From: Dyella solisilvae
GTDB lineage: Bacteria > Pseudomonadota > Gammaproteobacteria > Xanthomonadales > Rhodanobacteraceae
Reading direction: 5' to 3'
DNA: 64,000 bases
NCBI RefSeq assembly: GCF_003351225.1
Contig: NZ_QQSY01000003.1
Location: 62,001 to 126,000 of the forward strand
Shown: positions 26,537 to 34,882 of the stretch, piece after piece
Layout of the letters: each line of letters begins with the position of its first letter
Numbering within the stretch: position 1 is the first letter of the stretch
Position numbers and translations under genes: made by a program
Notes under the pieces: model-generated
Database searches by the model: none
Told to the model about the DNA's origin: nothing
What the model saw: the letters and a program-made list of their open reading frames with translations, nothing else

Positions 26537-27376
26537 TTAAGCCGCAGCGCGCGCGGCAGGTTCGTAGGAGGCGGCGATCTGGCGGAAGAACTCGGCCGAG
26601 CGGTCGGTCAGCAGGCGACGCTCACGATCCACCGTGATCATGTGATAGCTGTCTTCCAGCCACAGCGTTTCCACCGGACCGGACACGGAGCGCTGCACCA
26701 GGTAGGCGTTCTCGAGGCTGGCGACGTCGTCCTCGGTGGCGTGCGCGATCAGGCACGGCGCGGTGACCTTGGGCAATTCGCGCTTCACCACAGCCGCCAT
26801 GTTGTACATCTCCGCCAGCGACGGCCATGGGTTGCCGGGCAGGCCCGCCGCGGCGCTGTCACCGCTGAGCATGGCCGAGCTGATTTGCGCGCGCAGGCGC
26901 TCGTCGCGGATGCCGTACGGTTCGCCCTCGTGCACCATGCGGTGCTTGCCGATCCCGAACTTGTGCAGCAGCGGCAGCAGGAAGGAGAACTTGCCGAACC
27001 ACGGAATCGCCCAGCCGTCATAGCGGAAGGTGGCGCCGTAGACGCCCACGCCCTTCACCCACTCCGGGCGCTCGGCGGCCAGCTTCAGCGCCAGCACCGC
27101 GCCCATCGACAGGCCGGCCACGAACAGGTGGTCCACCTCATGGCGGAATTGCTCGGCCGCAGCTTCCACACTGGCGTACCAGTCGCGCCAACCGGTCTTG
27201 AGCAGGTCCTCGACCGAGCCGCAATGGCCGGCCAGCTGCATGCCGTAGACGGTGTATCCGGCGCGGTTGAGACCCTTGCCCAACAGGCGCATCTCGGTCG
27301 GCGTGCCGGTCAGGCCGTGAATAAGCAGCACACCGCTGCGGCCGCCCTCGAAGCGGAACTCGACGTTCTGGATCAC
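26537..27376 (-). CDS. Alpha/beta-hydrolase, carboxylesterase/monoacylglycerol lipase type
   Basis: 279 residues. The catalytic triad can be placed: Ser in GLSMG near residue 94, Asp in HATEDDVAS near 220, and His in DSYHMITVD near 250. The oxyanion region LIHGLTGTPTEM is typical of Est30-like carboxylesterases and thermostable monoacylglycerol lipases. The start is GTG 27376 with GGAG eight bases upstream. It is first in a tight operon with two four-helix transporters and a DegT-type aminotransferase, so it may act as a lipid or thioester hydrolase in the same pathway. Confidence 0.88.
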   Translation of the reverse strand: MIQNVEFRFEGGRSGVLLIHGLTGTPTEMRLLGKGLNRAGYTVYGMQLAGHCGSVEDLLKTGWRDWYASVEAAAEQFRHEVDHLFVAGLSMGAVLALKLAAERPEWVKGVGVYGATFRYDGWAIPWFGKFSFLLPLLHKFGIGKHRMVHEGEPYGIRDERLRAQISSAMLSGDSAAAGLPGNPWPSLAEMYNMAAVVKRELPKVTAPCLIAHATEDDVASLENAYLVQRSVSGPVETLWLEDSYHMITVDRERRLLTDRSAEFFRQIAASYEPAARAAA

Positions 27377-27713
27377 AGGGAGGCTCCGTTACGGCGGGAC
27401 AGAAACGCAAAGCCGCACGGCTGGCGCATGGAAATATGACAGTAAACCATGTGGCCAGTCTGGCGGCCGCGCCTTTCCAAGAACTTTCGACCCCTGGAAC
27501 CCGTGGATCAGACACTTCCGCATGCAGACGCCGAAGACCGGGCCGGCAGTCTCGCTGGAACGTTGAGGCCCCTCTCCGTCATCCCGGCGAAAGCCGGGAT
27601 CCAGTGCCTTTTGCGCGTCGCAGATTAGAAGGACGTCGGACTCCCGCGCTTGCCCCCTTCACGGGGTTCGCGGGAATGGCGTACCTGTGTAAGCGCCTCG
27701 CAGGGCAGCCAGC
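27377..27713. other. Intergenic region with dispersed repeat, probable operon promoter
   Basis: About 340 bases between the esterase gene and the downstream-facing stop of the secreted low-complexity gene. It holds one dispersed palindrome (27571-27604). The promoter of the esterase-transporter-aminotransferase operon should be here, but no clear -35/-10 pair is visible. No gene seen. Confidence 0.5.
27571..27604. repeat. Dispersed palindromic repeat, copy 2
   Basis: Hairpin ATCCCGGC-GAAA-GCCGGGAT preceded by CCTCTCCGTC, same as 4429-4462 except for a compensatory pair change in the stem. Both copies are in gaps next to operon ends. Confidence 0.75.
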
Positions 27714-28247
27714 TCAGTGCCCGTAGTGACTCGACGTGCCGCCCACCGAGATGCTCATGCCGCCGGAGGGATGCTCGCAGCTGCCGAAGGCTTGGCTGAG
27801 GGAAACGACGCCGCCGGTGTAGCTGCCGCTGACGTGGCTGCCCGACGCCACGCCCATGCCGACGGCGCCATGCACCTGCGGCTGGTTGTAGGTGGCGTCG
27901 TCGCACGTTACGCCGGGCGCCTGGGCCTGCGCATGGGAGCCACGGCCGGGCGCGCCGCTGGTGTCGCCGTAGTAGGTGCCCGGCGGATCCTTGGCGTACG
28001 TGTTGGCGCCCGTGTTGGCCTGCGCGGTAGTGGAAGCATTGGCCGCGCCGCTGGTGGCGGCAGGTGCATTCTCAGCCGGCTTGCTGTCGGTGGCGACGGC
28101 GCTGGTGGATGCAGGATCCGCGCTGCTGGCGCTGGCGGCCGGCACGTTCGCCGGCAGCTTGAGGTTCAACGGCTGATTGCTCTGCGCCCATGCGGCCGCC
28201 GACAGCAGGCAAGTGGCGAGGACGGCGGTGGTGCGGATGGTCTTCAT
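27714..28247 (-). CDS. Secreted low-complexity protein of unknown function
   Basis: 177 residues. A signal peptide (AVLATCLLSAAAWAQ) is followed by a long Ala/Ser/Thr/Pro-rich stretch, about residues 25-90, with no cysteine, and then a Gly/Ser/His-rich end (GAVGMGVASGSHVSGSYTGG, SVGGTSSHYGH). Two Cys remain, in VTCDDATY and FGSCEHP, and may form a disulphide. No domain recognised. GGAG lies eight bases before the ATG at 28247, supporting the start; the open frame upstream is unlikely. It follows the divergence from nothing obvious and lies downstream of parC on the same strand, separated by 219 bases. Confidence 0.65.
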   Translation of the reverse strand: MKTIRTTAVLATCLLSAAAWAQSNQPLNLKLPANVPAASASSADPASTSAVATDSKPAENAPAATSGAANASTTAQANTGANTYAKDPPGTYYGDTSGAPGRGSHAQAQAPGVTCDDATYNQPQVHGAVGMGVASGSHVSGSYTGGVVSLSQAFGSCEHPSGGMSISVGGTSSHYGH

Positions 28248-28466
28248 CGGGAAAACTCCGGGGACATGCGGCCTATAACGCGCCACCGTCGCCGGTGTGC
28301 ACACGTCCTGCTTGGATGTTGCAAGCTGCCGCGAGTTCCCATTCATCACCCGGAACCTCACACGGTGGAGCGCACCCTGTGCGCGTATCGCCAATGCCCC
28401 AACGGATCACGCGGAGCGGTGGTGTCGTCGCGCACAGGATACGCCCCGCCATGGGGCGCAGCAGGT

Positions 28467-30704
28467 TCAGCCGGTGGTCTCGATGCGCTCGACGCGACGC
28501 AGGCCCTGCGGCAGCAGGCCGCCGCGGGTGGCGCGGTTGCCGCCGTACTCGACCAGGCTCGACCACTTCAGCGTGAGCTTGCGCTGGCCGGCGTAGAGCG
28601 TCACTTCGCCCTTGCCCTCGGTAACCACGGCGACGCCGACGACCTTGATGCCCGCCGTGAGCTTGGCCTTGGGCACGTCGATCAGCTTGTTGCCCTTGCC
28701 CTTGTCCAGTTCCGGCAGCTCGGCCACCGAGAACATCAGCAGGTGGCCTTCAGTGGTGACCACCACGATGCGGTCGCGCGCCGGATCGGCGCTGACCTGC
28801 GGCGCGAGCACCTTGGCGCCGTCGCCCAGCGTGATGATCTGCTTGCCGGCCTTGTTCCGGCCGGTGAGCGCCTCGAAGCGGGTCACGAAGCCGTAGCCAT
28901 GGTCGGTGGCGAGGATCAGGCGGGTGTCGTTGTCGCCGGCGGCCAACGCATCGAAGCTCGCGCCAGAGGGCGGGCTGAAGCGACCGGTGAGCGGCTCGCC
29001 GTTGCCGCGTGCCGAGGGCAGCGTGTGTGCCGGCGTGGAGTAGCTGCGGCCGGTGGAGTCGATCACCGCGATCTGCTGCGTGGTGCGCGCCTTCACTGCG
29101 GCGAGCAGGCTGTCGCCCTCGCGGTAGTTGAGGCCGTCGGCGTCGACGTCGTGGCCCTTGGCGGCGCGGATCCAGCCCTTGGCGCTCAGCACCACGGTGA
29201 CCGGCTCGCTGGCGACCAGCGCGCTTTCGTCCAGTGCCTGCGCGGCTTCGCGCTGCACCAGCGGCGAGCGGCGGTCGTCGCCGAACTTGGCGGCGTCGGC
29301 GCGCAGCTCTTCCTTGATCAGGCCCTTGAGCTTGGCCGGCGACTTCAACAGCACGTTGATGCGCGCGCGTTCCTCTTCCAACTGGTCGCGCTCGGCATTG
29401 ATCTTCATTTCCTCGAGGCGGGCCAGCTGGCGCAGCTTGGTCTCGAGGATGTAATCGGTCTGTTCCTCGCTCAGGCGGAAGCGCGCCATCAGCACCTGCT
29501 TGGGCTCGTCCTCGGTGCGGACGATGCGGATCACCTCGTCCAGGTTGAGGTAGGCGATGCGCAAGCCTTCCAACAGGTGCAGGCGGCGCTCGACCTTGGC
29601 CAGGCGATGCTCCAGGCGGCGCGTCACCGTGGTGGTGCGGAACTGCAGCCACTCGCCGAGGATGCGCTTGAGATCCTTCACCTGCGGACGGCCGTCCAGG
29701 CCGATCATGTTGAGGTTGATGCGGAAGCTCTTCTCCATGTCCGTGGTGGCGAACAGGTGCTGCATCACCTCGGCCGCATCAATGCGGTTGGAGCGCGGCA
29801 CCACCACCAGGCGGATCGGATTCTCGTGATCGGACTCGTCGCGCAGGTCCTCCACCATCGGCAGCTTCTTCGCGCGCATCTGCGCGGCGATCTGCTCGAG
29901 GATCTTGGACGGGCTCACCTGGTGCGGCAGCGCGGTGATGACGATGTTGCCGTCATCCATGTGGTAGACGGCGCGGGCGCGCACCGTGCCGGTGCCGCCC
30001 TGGTACATCGCCAGCAGCTCGTTGCGCGGCGTGATGATCTCGGCTTCGGTCGGGTAGTCCGGGCCCTGGATGTGCTCGCACAGGTCGGCGACGGTGGCGT
30101 CGGGATCATCCAGCAGGCGGATGCACGCGCTCACCACTTCGCGCAGGTTGTGCGGCGGGATGTCGGTGGCCATGCCCACGGCGATGCCCATCGAACCGTT
30201 GAGCAGCACATGCGGCACGCGCGCCGGCAGCCAGCTCGGTTCTTCCAGCGTGCCGTCGAAGTTCGGCACCCAGTCCACCGTGCCCTGGCCGAGTTCGCCC
30301 AGCAGGGCCTCGGCGATCGGGCTCAGGCGCGACTCGGTGTAGCGCATCGCGGCGAAGCTCTTGGGGTCGTCCGGCGAACCGAAGTTGCCCTGGCCATCGA
30401 CCAGCGGGTAGCGATACGAGAACGGCTGGGCCATCAGCACCATCGCCTCGTAGCACGAGGTATCGCCGTGCGGATGGAACTTGCCGATCACGTCGCCGAT
30501 GGTGCGCGCGGATTTCTTGGGCTTGGCCGTGGCGGCCAGGCCCAACTCGCTCATGGCGTACACGATGCGCCGCTGCACCGGCTTCAGGCCATCACCCACG
30601 AAGGGCAGGGCGCGGTCCAGCACCACGTACATCGAGTAGTCGAGATACGCCCGCTCGGCGTACTCCTTGAGCGGGATCTGTTCGAAATTGGCTTGCAGAT
30701 TCAT
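28467..30704 (-). CDS. parC: DNA topoisomerase IV subunit A
   Basis: ParC, with ParE, decatenates replicated chromosomes. 745 residues, near the normal length. The winged-helix/tower part contains the DNA-cleaving Tyr in [11 protein letters not shown] near residue 120, and the quinolone-resistance region reads [16 protein letters not shown]: a Thr occupies the position of the E. coli Ser80, while the Glu84 equivalent is kept. The C-terminal part is a shortened beta-pinwheel. A GyrA assignment was considered; the N-terminus [20 protein letters not shown] and the absence of a GyrA box fit ParC. The start is ATG 30702-30704. parE is not adjacent. Confidence 0.95.
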   Translation of the reverse strand: MNLQANFEQIPLKEYAERAYLDYSMYVVLDRALPFVGDGLKPVQRRIVYAMSELGLAATAKPKKSARTIGDVIGKFHPHGDTSCYEAMVLMAQPFSYRYPLVDGQGNFGSPDDPKSFAAMRYTESRLSPIAEALLGELGQGTVDWVPNFDGTLEEPSWLPARVPHVLLNGSMGIAVGMATDIPPHNLREVVSACIRLLDDPDATVADLCEHIQGPDYPTEAEIITPRNELLAMYQGGTGTVRARAVYHMDDGNIVITALPHQVSPSKILEQIAAQMRAKKLPMVEDLRDESDHENPIRLVVVPRSNRIDAAEVMQHLFATTDMEKSFRINLNMIGLDGRPQVKDLKRILGEWLQFRTTTVTRRLEHRLAKVERRLHLLEGLRIAYLNLDEVIRIVRTEDEPKQVLMARFRLSEEQTDYILETKLRQLARLEEMKINAERDQLEEERARINVLLKSPAKLKGLIKEELRADAAKFGDDRRSPLVQREAAQALDESALVASEPVTVVLSAKGWIRAAKGHDVDADGLNYREGDSLLAAVKARTTQQIAVIDSTGRSYSTPAHTLPSARGNGEPLTGRFSPPSGASFDALAAGDNDTRLILATDHGYGFVTRFEALTGRNKAGKQIITLGDGAKVLAPQVSADPARDRIVVVTTEGHLLMFSVAELPELDKGKGNKLIDVPKAKLTAGIKVVGVAVVTEGKGEVTLYAGQRKLTLKWSSLVEYGGNRATRGGLLPQGLRRVERIETTG

Positions 30705-30805
30705 GCGGTTACGTCGTTCGCCTGCGCGCGGGCGGCGCGCTTAACCGGGGGATGGTGCCAGAACTGGCTTCCGCGGGGGAGAGGATGGTCTGGCGGCCGC
30801 GCCGG

Positions 30806-31411
30806 TCATCGGCGCGCGCCGAAGAACATCAGGTGCACCAGCCGGCCATTCTCCAGCGTATCCCCGAAGCCGTTGCCGGCGGTGTGCCACAGCCATGGGC
30901 GCAGCAGCACCAGCCGGTTGAAGCGCATGGGAACGCTCATGGTGAGCTCCCACTTGCTGTCGTCATTGGTGTCCTTCTCGATGATGTCCCGGTGCATCGC
31001 ATCGATGGAGTCGTAGCCCATGGCGGCCAGCTCCTGATGGTTCAGCGGCCTTCGATCGGTCTGCGTGGGGCGGTGGCGGTAGAAATCCGTGCCTCCCTGG
31101 CAGTCCTCGGGCCGGCTGAGATAGAGCACGCCTGACCAGTGCGAGGGATCGGTGTGCACCTTCGCCTTGCCCTTGTCGGCCGCCAGCGTGATGCGGCACT
31201 TGCCGTGCGACTGTGGCGGATCCATCAGCGCCAGGGGTTCCGCGACGATGTGCGAGACGTATTCGGCCAGGCCGTCCAGCGGAAGCCGCTCCAACGAGTT
31301 GCGGCCGGGGAAGGAGCCTTGCAGCTCGGGATAAGTGAGCTGCAGCGCGGCGGCGCGGAAGGCGATGGGATCTTCGAGGAAGTCGTCAACAACGATGATG
31401 GATGTGGGCAT
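30806..31411 (-). CDS. DUF6445-type protein, 2-oxoglutarate/Fe(II) oxygenase-like
   Basis: 201 residues. The layout suggests the double-stranded beta-helix of 2-oxoglutarate/Fe(II) oxygenases: HxD in KVHTDPSHWSGVLYLS near residue 85, then a second metal His in LLRPWLWHTAGNGFG near 175, and an Arg in NGRLVHLMFF that could bind 2-oxoglutarate. I recognise it as resembling the DUF6445 family, whose chemistry is not established. The start is ATG 31409-31411. It lies upstream of parC on the same strand, with 101 bases between, and downstream of the TraB/GumN-like gene. Confidence 0.7.
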   Translation of the reverse strand: MPTSIIVVDDFLEDPIAFRAAALQLTYPELQGSFPGRNSLERLPLDGLAEYVSHIVAEPLALMDPPQSHGKCRITLAADKGKAKVHTDPSHWSGVLYLSRPEDCQGGTDFYRHRPTQTDRRPLNHQELAAMGYDSIDAMHRDIIEKDTNDDSKWELTMSVPMRFNRLVLLRPWLWHTAGNGFGDTLENGRLVHLMFFGARR

Positions 31412-31461
31412 GCGCGTATTGGGGGCGACCTGGGATCGCCGTTCGAGGAAAAAGGGGGCGC

Positions 31462-32331
31462 TTACAGGCGGGTGACAGTGATGCCCAGCTTGTGCAGCTG
31501 TTCCTGCACGCTGTCGGGGCCTGCGAGATGGCCGGCGCCAACGGCGATGAAGCTCACGCCTGGCTGTTTGAGCCGCTCGGCGATGGTCTTGGCCCAGGCT
31601 TCGTTGCGCTCGACGATCAGGCGCTGGTACAGCATCGGGCTTTCCCGGCGCAGATCCTCGTCCTCGACCTTGGCGATGGCGCCGGTGTCGCCGCGGCGCC
31701 AGGCGTCGACCAGTTCGCGCATCTTGGCGGGGCCGTCGGCGACATCCCTGAAGGACTGGCGAAGGAAGTCCAGCTGCATCGACTCGGGCAGGTCGGCCAG
31801 CATGCGGATCTGCATCTCGGAGGTTTCCAGCCCGTCGACCGGCTTGCCGGCTTCCTGCATGCGGGCCTTGAGCCGCTTGTCCACGCCCTGGCTGGGGTCC
31901 ATGCCCGCCTGAACCAGCGGCGCCACGGTAAGCGTGAGGGCGGCCAGCCAGGGACGCATCGGCTGGAGCGAAGCTGCGCCGCCGGGCACCTTGGCATCCT
32001 CGGCGGCCTTCTCAAGGCGCTGCATGTCGCGATCGTCCAGTTTGGTCGATAGCGGGTGGCCGATGTCCAGGCCATGCTGCATGACCAGCGCCTGCATCGA
32101 CTGGCTGTCGTCGTCGACAATTTCGATGCTCAGCCGCTGGCTGTCGGTGAGCGCCTTGTCCAACGCGGGCGAGGTCCAGTTGGCGTCAGATGGAAGCAGA
32201 TGCACCGTGCCGAACAGGTAGATCGTGGCCTCGCCCTGCCTGACGACCCAAAGTCCCGGCTGCGCAAATGCAGTGGCGACCAGCAGCAGGTTGAGGACGA
32301 GGGCGACGGCAAGGCGGGCGAACAATCTCAC
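31462..32331 (-). CDS. TraB/GumN family protein (Tiki-like metalloprotease fold)
   Basis: 289 residues. It has a signal peptide (LAVALVLNLLLVATAFAQ). Family marks of TraB/PrgY/GumN (PF01963) are IYLFGTVHLLP with the GxH motif near residue 43, RNEAWA near 243, and VGAGHLAGPDSV near 266, which together form the supposed metal site related to the Tiki proteases. The start is GTG 32329-32331 with GGAG five bases upstream. In xanthomonads gumN lies at the end of the xanthan cluster, but no gum genes are here. It is the upstream gene of a minus-strand run leading to the DUF6445 gene. Confidence 0.87.
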   Translation of the reverse strand: MRLFARLAVALVLNLLLVATAFAQPGLWVVRQGEATIYLFGTVHLLPSDANWTSPALDKALTDSQRLSIEIVDDDSQSMQALVMQHGLDIGHPLSTKLDDRDMQRLEKAAEDAKVPGGAASLQPMRPWLAALTLTVAPLVQAGMDPSQGVDKRLKARMQEAGKPVDGLETSEMQIRMLADLPESMQLDFLRQSFRDVADGPAKMRELVDAWRRGDTGAIAKVEDEDLRRESPMLYQRLIVERNEAWAKTIAERLKQPGVSFIAVGAGHLAGPDSVQEQLHKLGITVTRL

Positions 32332-32536
32332 TACGACTCCTGGTGGCGCGACTCAGTGCGAGGCGGCCCGTTGATTCTCGACATCGCGCAGGAAGCGCGT
32401 CAGTCCATTGAAGAGGTTTGCTGGCCATCGTACATCGCCCTGTGGTTGCCGTTGCGGCGCGACACGCATGGCCTCTTCGGCGGCCATGGCCACCATGGCC
32501 TGTGCGCCACCTGATAAGTGGCCGAACGGGCGGAAG

Positions 32537-33655
32537 TCAACGCGGAACCCGGTAGCCGCCGGCCACGCCATGCGGGCTCAGCGTGAGCTGCCACAGCTGG
32601 TTGCGCCGGCTGCGAAACACCGCTGCCGAGGCCGCCAGGTAGTAGTGCCACATGCGGCGGAAGCGATCGTCGTAGCGCTGGCTGAGCTGTGGCCAGCCCG
32701 TGTCGAAGTTGGTGCGCCAGGCGTCCAGCGTAAGGCTGTAGTCGGCGCCGAAGTTGTGCCAGTCCTCCACCACGAACAGGTCCTGCAACGCGGTGGCCGT
32801 CTGCGCCGCGGTCGGGATCATGGAATTGGGAAAGATGTACTTCTCGATCCAGGGGTCGGGCCGGTTGATGGAGCCGTTGCTTCCGATGCAGTGCAGGACG
32901 AACAGGCCATTATCGGGCAGGCAGCGGCGCGCCACCTCGAAATAGGTGCGGTAGTTGAGTACGCCGACGTGCTCGAACATGCCGATGGAAAAGATGGCGT
33001 CGAACGGTTCGTCGACCTCACGGTAGTCCTGCAGGCGGATCTCCACCGGCAGCCCGGCGCACAAGGAGCTGGCGTAGTCCGCCTGCTCCTGCGAGACGGT
33101 GATGCCCACGCCCTGCACGCCATAGGCCTCGGCGGCGTACTTGAGCGCCTCACCCCAGCCGCAGCCGATGTCCAGCACGCGCTGTCCGGGCTTGAGCCGC
33201 AGCTTGCGGCAGATCAGATCGAGCTTGGCCACCTGCGCATCATCCAGGTTGCCGGCCTGCGCCCAGTAGCCGCAGGAATACACCAGCCGCTTGCCCAGCA
33301 TCGCCTTGAACAGGTCATTGCCCAGGTCGTAGTGGGTCCGGCCGACTTCGAACGCGTGCTCGCCGCGCTGGAGATTGAAGAAGCGCGCCTTCATGTGCGT
33401 CATCAGCGTATCGAGCGACTTCAGTTCCGTGTCCAGGCGCGCTCCCAGCAACCGGGTGAACATGCCGGGCAGGTCCTCGGCGTCCCACCAGCCTTCCATG
33501 TAGCTCTCGCCGAATCCCAGCGTGCCGTGGGCGAACACGCGGGAGAACATGCGCTCGTCGTGGACACGAAGGTCGGTGGGCGCGGGGCCGTCGAGATGGA
33601 TCCCGGCAAGTTCAAGCAGGCCGGCGGCGCGCGCTTTCAGTGAGTTCTGGCTCAT
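32537..33655 (-). CDS. cfa: Cyclopropane-fatty-acyl-phospholipid synthase
   Basis: Adds a methylene from SAM to cis double bonds of membrane phospholipids, a stationary-phase and acid-stress modification. 372 residues, close to E. coli Cfa at 382. The SAM motif I is VLDIGCGWGEALKYAAE near residue 160; GITVSQEQADYA, SIGMFEHVG and the conserved RRMWHYYLAASAAVFRSR near the end follow. N-terminal lipid-binding part includes GESYMEGWWD. The start is ATG 33655 with GAGGA five bases upstream; an in-frame extension of 24 codons is unlikely. It has 205 bases of gap before the TraB/GumN gene. Confidence 0.94.
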   Translation of the reverse strand: MSQNSLKARAAGLLELAGIHLDGPAPTDLRVHDERMFSRVFAHGTLGFGESYMEGWWDAEDLPGMFTRLLGARLDTELKSLDTLMTHMKARFFNLQRGEHAFEVGRTHYDLGNDLFKAMLGKRLVYSCGYWAQAGNLDDAQVAKLDLICRKLRLKPGQRVLDIGCGWGEALKYAAEAYGVQGVGITVSQEQADYASSLCAGLPVEIRLQDYREVDEPFDAIFSIGMFEHVGVLNYRTYFEVARRCLPDNGLFVLHCIGSNGSINRPDPWIEKYIFPNSMIPTAAQTATALQDLFVVEDWHNFGADYSLTLDAWRTNFDTGWPQLSQRYDDRFRRMWHYYLAASAAVFRSRRNQLWQLTLSPHGVAGGYRVPR

Positions 33656-33793
33656 GCATTCCTCGCGAGGCGTGGCGATGAGTTTGGTGGCATGCGCGGA
33701 AACGGGCATGCCGCCGCAAGCTGCCATCAGAGTCTCTCACGCCGGCTGGGCTGTTGCGTGATCGTCGTCGCGGGGCGACAGGACGATCCAGCC

Positions 33794-34138
33794 TCAATCC
33801 CTGGCCGGAGTCTTTCCCAGCACCCCGAAGCTTGCGGGCGCGAGTGCATACACTGCGTCGACACCGCTGGCGCGCACCGTCTCGAGCAACGCCCGCGCCT
33901 GCGCCTCGCTGAGCAGGAACTCCAGCTTGATGGCCAGGTCATCGGCCAGTTCGAAGAATTGCTCCTCCCGCAGCACGCCGTGGCGCCCGAAGCCGCTGAT
34001 GGCGCGGAAGGCGGAGCCGCCACCGACACCTTGCTGCCTGGCATGCTCGAGCAGCCACTCGTAGACCAGCACGCCGTCGTGTCGTGCGCGCGTGTGGCAA
34101 TAGAAGCTGAGCAGTACGCCTTGGCGCTGGGTTTCCAT
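33794..34138 (-). CDS. DUF190 family protein
   Basis: 114 residues, of the DUF190 family, small PII-like-fold proteins that are frequently encoded next to crcB. Seen here: HDGVLVYEWLLEHARQ, GGGSAFRAISGFGRHG and KLEFLLSEAQARALLE. An AGGAGG lies five bases before the ATG at 34138, and the gene begins eight bases after the crcB stop, so it is expressed with crcB and placed under the same fluoride switch. The exact function is unknown; the genomic link argues for fluoride or ion homeostasis. Confidence 0.88.
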   Translation of the reverse strand: METQRQGVLLSFYCHTRARHDGVLVYEWLLEHARQQGVGGGSAFRAISGFGRHGVLREEQFFELADDLAIKLEFLLSEAQARALLETVRASGVDAVYALAPASFGVLGKTPARD

Positions 34139-34146
34139 GGAGCCTC

Positions 34147-34533
34147 CTAGCTACGCAGCACAGCGCGGGTGAGGGCGATGCCGCACACGGTCATGGTGAT
34201 GGAGCCGATCAGGTGCAGGGCCACGTGTCCGCCAAACCAAAGATACTGCTGGCGCAACAGCAGGGTCGTGGACTCGGCGGAGAAAGTGGAGAAGGTAGTG
34301 AGACCACCCAGGAAGCCCGTGGCCGCGAACAAGCGCAGTTCCGGCGGCAGGGTTTGGAAGTGGTCGAACACGCCCAGCACGACGCCCATCAGCAGGCCGC
34401 CCAGCAGGTTGGCGGCCAGCGTGCCCAGCGGCACGGTCGGGAATACAGGGTTGAATAGCACGCCCAGGGTCCAGCGCAACCAGCAACCCAGTGCGCCACC
34501 CACGCCAACGGCCACGAATCCGGCAAAGCCCAC
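34147..34533 (-). CDS. crcB: Fluoride exporter CrcB (Fluc channel)
   Basis: Dual-topology inner-membrane fluoride channel. 128 residues with four membrane helices. Family marks are GGALGCWLRW near the start (Gly and Arg conserved), ANLLGGLLMG with the pore Asn, and GFLGGLTTFSTFSAE, which carries the Na-binding and Phe-lined region. The start is the GTG at 34531-34533, with GAGGAG seven bases upstream. The DUF190 gene follows at eight bases. A fluoride-type riboswitch precedes it on the same strand (34647-34743), which agrees with the assignment. Confidence 0.95.
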   Translation of the reverse strand: MGFAGFVAVGVGGALGCWLRWTLGVLFNPVFPTVPLGTLAANLLGGLLMGVVLGVFDHFQTLPPELRLFAATGFLGGLTTFSTFSAESTTLLLRQQYLWFGGHVALHLIGSITMTVCGIALTRAVLRS

Positions 34534-34618
34534 GTCACGTCTCCTCAGAACCTGTTCATGACCGCCCCTTCGTCCGCAGCAGGGGAATCACCGTGTCAAA
34601 GGACTACCGGAAGCAGGC

Positions 34619-34654
34619 ATGCCTGCGCCCCGGAAAATCCGGCGGTGCAGGCAT
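34619..34654 (-). promoter_or_regulatory. Expression-platform hairpin of the fluoride riboswitch
   Basis: On the minus strand ATGCCTGC (34654-34647) pairs with GCAGGCAT (34626-34619), and the inner part CCGGA/TCCGG extends the stem around a short loop. The first arm contains the ATGCC that also forms the 3' strand of riboswitch helix P1, so the two structures exclude each other, as in known crcB switches. There is no U-run after the stem, so it may block translation or use Rho rather than act as an intrinsic terminator. Confidence 0.65.
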
Positions 34655-34743
34655 CATCAACCCGAAGGTGGTTTGCCTTCGCTTGTGTCGTCCTGGTACC
34701 CAGGCGGCGGCGCGAAAGCGGGAGGCATGCCATCTCCCCTGGG
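34647..34743 (-). ncRNA. Fluoride riboswitch (crcB motif) with extra helix
   Basis: Upstream of crcB and on the same strand, the sequence follows the crcB-motif order. P2 is GGGAG (34738-34734) with CTCCC (34724-34720), enclosing ATGGCAT. P1 is GGCAT (34731-34727) with ATGCC (34654-34650) inside TGATGATGCC, the conserved 3' box. AAACC (34674-34670) with a short P3 precedes it. Between P2 and AAACC there is an inserted stem, GCTTTCGC (34719-34712) with GCGAAGGC (34682-34675), which in classical examples is only a few unpaired bases. The order of these boxes and the downstream crcB gene make the assignment firm; ligand response is not shown. Confidence 0.82.
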
Positions 34744-34882
34744 CAGCATGCTAGCCGATGCGTCGCGGGCCGTCATCGCGCGTCCCCGAAAGCGGTGGTG
34801 GCGGGGCTGATGCAGGTCAACACGGGTGGCTGCCGTTGTGTACGAGGGTGTTTCGGATTCCATGGACAAGGAGGGAAACCCG

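Noticed and set aside
27717-31016. Plus-strand open frame of 1099 codons opposite parC.
   Set aside because: Composition (many His, Gln, Ala, Gly) is that of a shadow frame; ParC is unmistakable on the minus strand.
31462-32331. Xanthan-cluster gumN.
   Set aside because: The protein is of the TraB/GumN family, but no other gum gene is present, so a role in exopolysaccharide is not supported.
34534-34620. Fluoride riboswitch directly in the last 90 bases before crcB.
   Set aside because: No ATGG or TGATG boxes in the right order there; the motif lies further upstream at 34647-34743.
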